Of a DNA stretch of 8,723 nucleotides, positions 6,557-8,723 are shown one piece after another. The stretch's first letter is position 1, and each line of letters opens with the position of its first letter. Source of the DNA: Paludibacter sp. (GTDB lineage: Bacteria; Bacteroidota; Bacteroidia; Bacteroidales; Paludibacteraceae); assembly GCA_024709185.1 (NCBI GenBank), contig JANJXE010000179.1, positions 1 through 8,723 on the forward strand, in the 5' to 3' direction. The notes below the pieces were generated by a model. That model had not been told where the DNA came from, searched no databases, and was given only the letters and a program-made list of their open reading frames with translations. The position numbers and the translations under genes were made by a program.

Positions 6557-8497
6557 TCAATACTGATTCATCATCCGTTCCACTTCTTCGTTCACCATGG
6601 CTATAAAGTCTGCAACCTTAATGGTGCCTTTATCGCCTTCGCCCTGACGGCGAACCGATACTTCGCGGTTTTCAGCTTCTTTTTCTCCCACGATAAGCAT
6701 GTAGGGGATGCGTTTTAACTCGTTGTCACGAATCTTCCGGCCGATTTTCTCGTTGCGGTCATCCACCTGAACACGTATATCCTTCAGGTTCATTTCCTTT
6801 GCCAGTTCGTAGGCATAATCGTTGAATTTCTCACTGATAGGAAGTATTACCACCTGATCGGGAGTGAGCCATAACGGGAATTTTCCGGCAGTATGTTCGA
6901 TGAGCACAGCCACGAAGCGCTCCATGGATCCGAACGGTGCACGGTGAATCATTACCGGACGATGTTTCATATTATCCTCGCCGGTGTATTCCAGCTCGAA
7001 GCGTTCGGGCAGGTTGTAATCCACCTGAATGGTTCCCAGCTGCCAGCGACGACCGATAGCATCTTTCACCATAAAGTCGAGTTTAGGACCATAGAAGGCG
7101 GCTTCACCCAGTTCCACACGGGCTTTTAGCCCTTTTTCACGGCAGGCTTCCACGATAGCACTTTCCGCTTTTTCCCAGTTTTCGTCCGAACCGATGTATT
7201 TTTCTTTGTTTTCAGGATCTCTCAGCGAAATTTGCGCCTCAAAATTTTCGAAATCCAATGCCTTGAAAATAATGAAGATAATATCCATTACCTTCAGAAA
7301 TTCTTCCTTCAATTGTTCGGGACGGCAGAAAATATGCGCATCGTCCTGTGTAAAGGAGCGAACGCGGGTAAGACCGTGAAGTTCACCACTTTGTTCGTAC
7401 CGATAAACGGTTCCGAATTCAGCCATTCGTAAAGGAAGATCCTTATACGAGCGGGGCTTCACCTTATAAATTTCGCAATGGTGCGGACAATTCATCGGTT
7501 TGAGCAGGTATTCTTCGCCTTCTTCCGGTGTATGAATAGGTTGGAACGAATCCTTGCCGTATTTGGCATAGTGCCCTGAAGTAACATACAATTGTTTGTT
7601 ACCGATATGGGGAGTCATTACCTGTTGGTATTCAAAGCGGCGCTGTATCTTTTTGAGGAAGTCTTCAAGACGCAGGCGCAGCGCAGTACCACGGGGGAGC
7701 CACAGGGGCAGTCCTTTTCCAACAGTTTCTGAGAAAGCAAACAGCTCGAGTTCTTTTCCGATTTTCCTGTGGTCACGTTTTTTTGCTTCTTCGAGAAGCA
7801 CCAGGTATTCGTCGAGCATCTTTTTCTTTGGGAAGGTGATACCGTAGATACGGGTAAGCATCTTGCGTTTTTCATCTCCACGCCAGTAAGCACCGGCAAC
7901 ACTCAGCAGTTTGATGGCTTTAATTTCGCCCGTACTGGGCAAATGCGGACCACGGCATAAATCGGTAAAGTTGCCCTGAGTATACAATGTAATGGTGCCA
8001 TCTTCCAGGTCGGTAATCAGTTCGACTTTGTATTCATCGCCTTTGTCTATGAACTTTTTAAGTGCGTCGGCTTTTGAAATATCGTTACGCAGATATGCCA
8101 CTTTTCGTGCTGCCAACTCCATCATTTTTGCTTCAATGGCTGGAAGATCACCTTCTTTAATGACAGCTGTACCCGGATCCACATCGTAGTAAAAACCGTT
8201 TTCAATGGCAGGTCCGATGCCGAATTTGATACCAGGGTACAATTCCTGGAGCGCTTCAGCCATCAGGTGAGCCGACGAATGCCAAAAAGCATGCTTTCCT
8301 TCTTCATCATCCCATTTATGTAATTTGATGGATGCATCGTTATTGATAGGACGGGTGAGATCCCATACCTGGTCGTTAACAGTAACTGAGAGTACGTCCT
8401 GTGCCAATCGGGGGCTGATGCTCTCAGCCACTTGTAGTCCTGTTACTCCGGGAGCAAATTCTCGGACAGAACTGTCTGGAAATGTAATTTTTATCAT
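6557..8497 (-). CDS. thrS: Threonyl-tRNA synthetase
   Basis: A 646-residue cytoplasmic class II synthetase that charges tRNA-Thr with threonine and edits mischarged serine. Domains in order: TGS (about 1-62); editing/SAD domain with HSSAH (His73, His77) and CRGPH (Cys181, His185); catalytic core with MNCPHH, motif 2 ([17 protein letters not shown], Arg366) and motif 3 ([11 protein letters not shown], Arg527); and the anticodon-binding domain (about 540-646). The Zn2+ ligands are Cys337, His388 and His518, equivalent to E. coli Cys334, His385 and His511. Length matches the family (about 640-650) and editing residues are kept. The ATG at 8497 gives a standard TGS start ([10 protein letters not shown]). 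The leader is only about 30 nt. The gene appears monocistronic: its hairpin terminator and the convergent trkH follow directly. Confidence 0.98.
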   Translation of the reverse strand: MIKITFPDSSVREFAPGVTGLQVAESISPRLAQDVLSVTVNDQVWDLTRPINNDASIKLHKWDDEEGKHAFWHSSAHLMAEALQELYPGIKFGIGPAIENGFYYDVDPGTAVIKEGDLPAIEAKMMELAARKVAYLRNDISKADALKKFIDKGDEYKVELITDLEDGTITLYTQGNFTDLCRGPHLPSTGEIKAIKLLSVAGAYWRGDEKRKMLTRIYGITFPKKKMLDEYLVLLEEAKKRDHRKIGKELELFAFSETVGKGLPLWLPRGTALRLRLEDFLKKIQRRFEYQQVMTPHIGNKQLYVTSGHYAKYGKDSFQPIHTPEEGEEYLLKPMNCPHHCEIYKVKPRSYKDLPLRMAEFGTVYRYEQSGELHGLTRVRSFTQDDAHIFCRPEQLKEEFLKVMDIIFIIFKALDFENFEAQISLRDPENKEKYIGSDENWEKAESAIVEACREKGLKARVELGEAAFYGPKLDFMVKDAIGRRWQLGTIQVDYNLPERFELEYTGEDNMKHRPVMIHRAPFGSMERFVAVLIEHTAGKFPLWLTPDQVVILPISEKFNDYAYELAKEMNLKDIRVQVDDRNEKIGRKIRDNELKRIPYMLIVGEKEAENREVSVRRQGEGDKGTIKVADFIAMVNEEVERMMNQY

Positions 8498-8532
8498 ACT
8501 TATACCTTACAAATGGTTTTTAAATCGAGGCA

Positions 8533-8540
8533 CAAAAGTA
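8533..8540 (-). promoter_or_regulatory. Putative -7 element for thrS
   Basis: Read leftward, TACTTTTG (complement of 8533-8540) fits TAnnTTTG and is followed by GTGCC. The ATG lies 35 bp beyond, giving a leader of roughly 25-30 nt, too short for a T-box or an E. coli-style tRNA-mimicking operator. At the -33 distance there is only TTTT (complement of 8560-8563), a partial match. Confidence 0.5.
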
Positions 8541-8548
8541 ATAAAAAA

Positions 8549-8579
8549 ATTGGCTTGTAAAAAAGTTTTCTTATCTTTG
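8549..8579 (+). promoter_or_regulatory. Promoter of tRNA-Leu
   Basis: ATTG (8549-8552, three of four bases of the -33 TTTG) is followed by 19 bp and TATCTTTG (8572-8579), a full match to the Bacteroidota -7 element. The tRNA begins 21 bp further on. The element interleaves with the divergent thrS promoter. The 12-mer TATCTTTGCACC here also occurs in the leftward promoter at 92-103. Confidence 0.65.
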
Positions 8580-8600
8580 CACCCGCTAACGCACAAAATC

Positions 8601-8682
8601 GCGGCTGTGGCGTAATTGGTAGCCGCGCCAGACTTAGGATCTGGTGCCGAGAGGCGTGGGGGTTCGAGTCCCTTCAGCCGCA
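8601..8682 (+). tRNA. tRNA-Leu (anticodon UAG)
   Basis: A class II tRNA with a long variable arm. The acceptor stem GCGGCTG (8601-8607) pairs with CAGCCGC (8675-8681), and A8682 is the discriminator base, as expected for leucine tRNAs. The anticodon stem is CCAGA/TCTGG (8628-8632 with 8640-8644), with loop CTTAGGA and anticodon TAG at 8635-8637, reading CUA and related CUN codons. The variable arm has a GCC/GGC stem (8646-8655). The T arm is GGGGG-TTCGAGT-CCCTT (8658-8674) with two G-U pairs. CCA is not encoded (ACGA follows the stem), so it must be added after transcription. Confidence 0.95.
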
Positions 8683-8684
8683 CG

Positions 8685-8717
8685 AAAAACCCCTGTTTAT
8701 CAGGGGTTTTTTGTTTT
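8685..8717 (+). terminator. Rho-independent terminator of tRNA-Leu
   Basis: CCCCTG (8690-8695) and CAGGGG (8701-8706) form a GC-rich stem, extended by A5/T5 to 11 bp, with loop TTTAT. It is followed by TTTTTTGTTTT. It starts directly after the tRNA 3' end, so the tRNA is a single-gene transcript. Confidence 0.9.
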
Positions 8718-8723
8718 CAGACT

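Noticed and set aside
288..8497. Hidden novel system such as defence, toxin-antitoxin or mobile genes within the coding block
   Set aside because: The five large genes fill 288-8497 almost completely, and every one is a recognisable housekeeping family. No leftover space exceeds about 55 bp between them.
8325..8615. Plus-strand ORF of 96 codons crossing from thrS into the tRNA
   Set aside because: It is antisense to the conserved TGS/editing part of thrS and runs through the intergenic promoters into the tRNA gene, so it is a shadow ORF.
8601..8723. tRNA-Leu as an integration (att) site for a mobile element
   Set aside because: No integrase gene and no repeat of the tRNA 3' end are present in the window. 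The tRNA is intact and followed directly by its terminator.

Overview
The window looks like core chromosome of a member of the Bacteroidota, probably a Bacteroidales relative. Three things point there: -7 elements of the form TAnnTTTG upstream of genes, one TTTG-19 bp-TATCTTTG promoter at the left edge and a near copy before a tRNA; no recognisable Shine-Dalgarno sequences, with A-rich stretches before start codons instead; and protein sequences of the Bacteroidales type. No mobile element, CRISPR array, phage gene or sign of recent transfer is visible.

Layout. Positions 1-287 are an AT-rich intergenic stretch holding a leftward promoter near 96-126, a possible leftward 22-codon ORF at its edge, and a rightward -7 element for the next operon. 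Positions 288-6504 form one rightward gene block: dxs (DXP synthase, first step of the MEP isoprenoid pathway), trkA (cytoplasmic K+ channel-gating subunit), and two complete tandem trkH genes (K+-translocating membrane subunits). Gaps are 22 bp, a 1-bp TAATG overlap, and 19 bp. A strong hairpin at 6508-6535 separates this block from the convergent thrS (threonyl-tRNA synthetase, leftward, 8497-6557). Upstream of thrS, and divergent from it, is a tRNA-Leu(UAG) gene at 8601-8682 with its own promoter and rho-independent terminator.

Function. TrkA and the two TrkH proteins could supply one K+ uptake system with two alternative pore subunits. The paralogues align without gaps over 489 residues but differ near the fourth selectivity filter and in the intramembrane gating loop, which is the most interesting feature here. 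dxs shares the transcription unit without an obvious biochemical link to K+ transport. thrS and tRNA-Leu are translation genes driven from a compact shared intergenic region. Nothing here looks like a new defence or mobile system; the findings are moderate and mainly about paralogue divergence, operon architecture and an unexplained leftward promoter at the edge.
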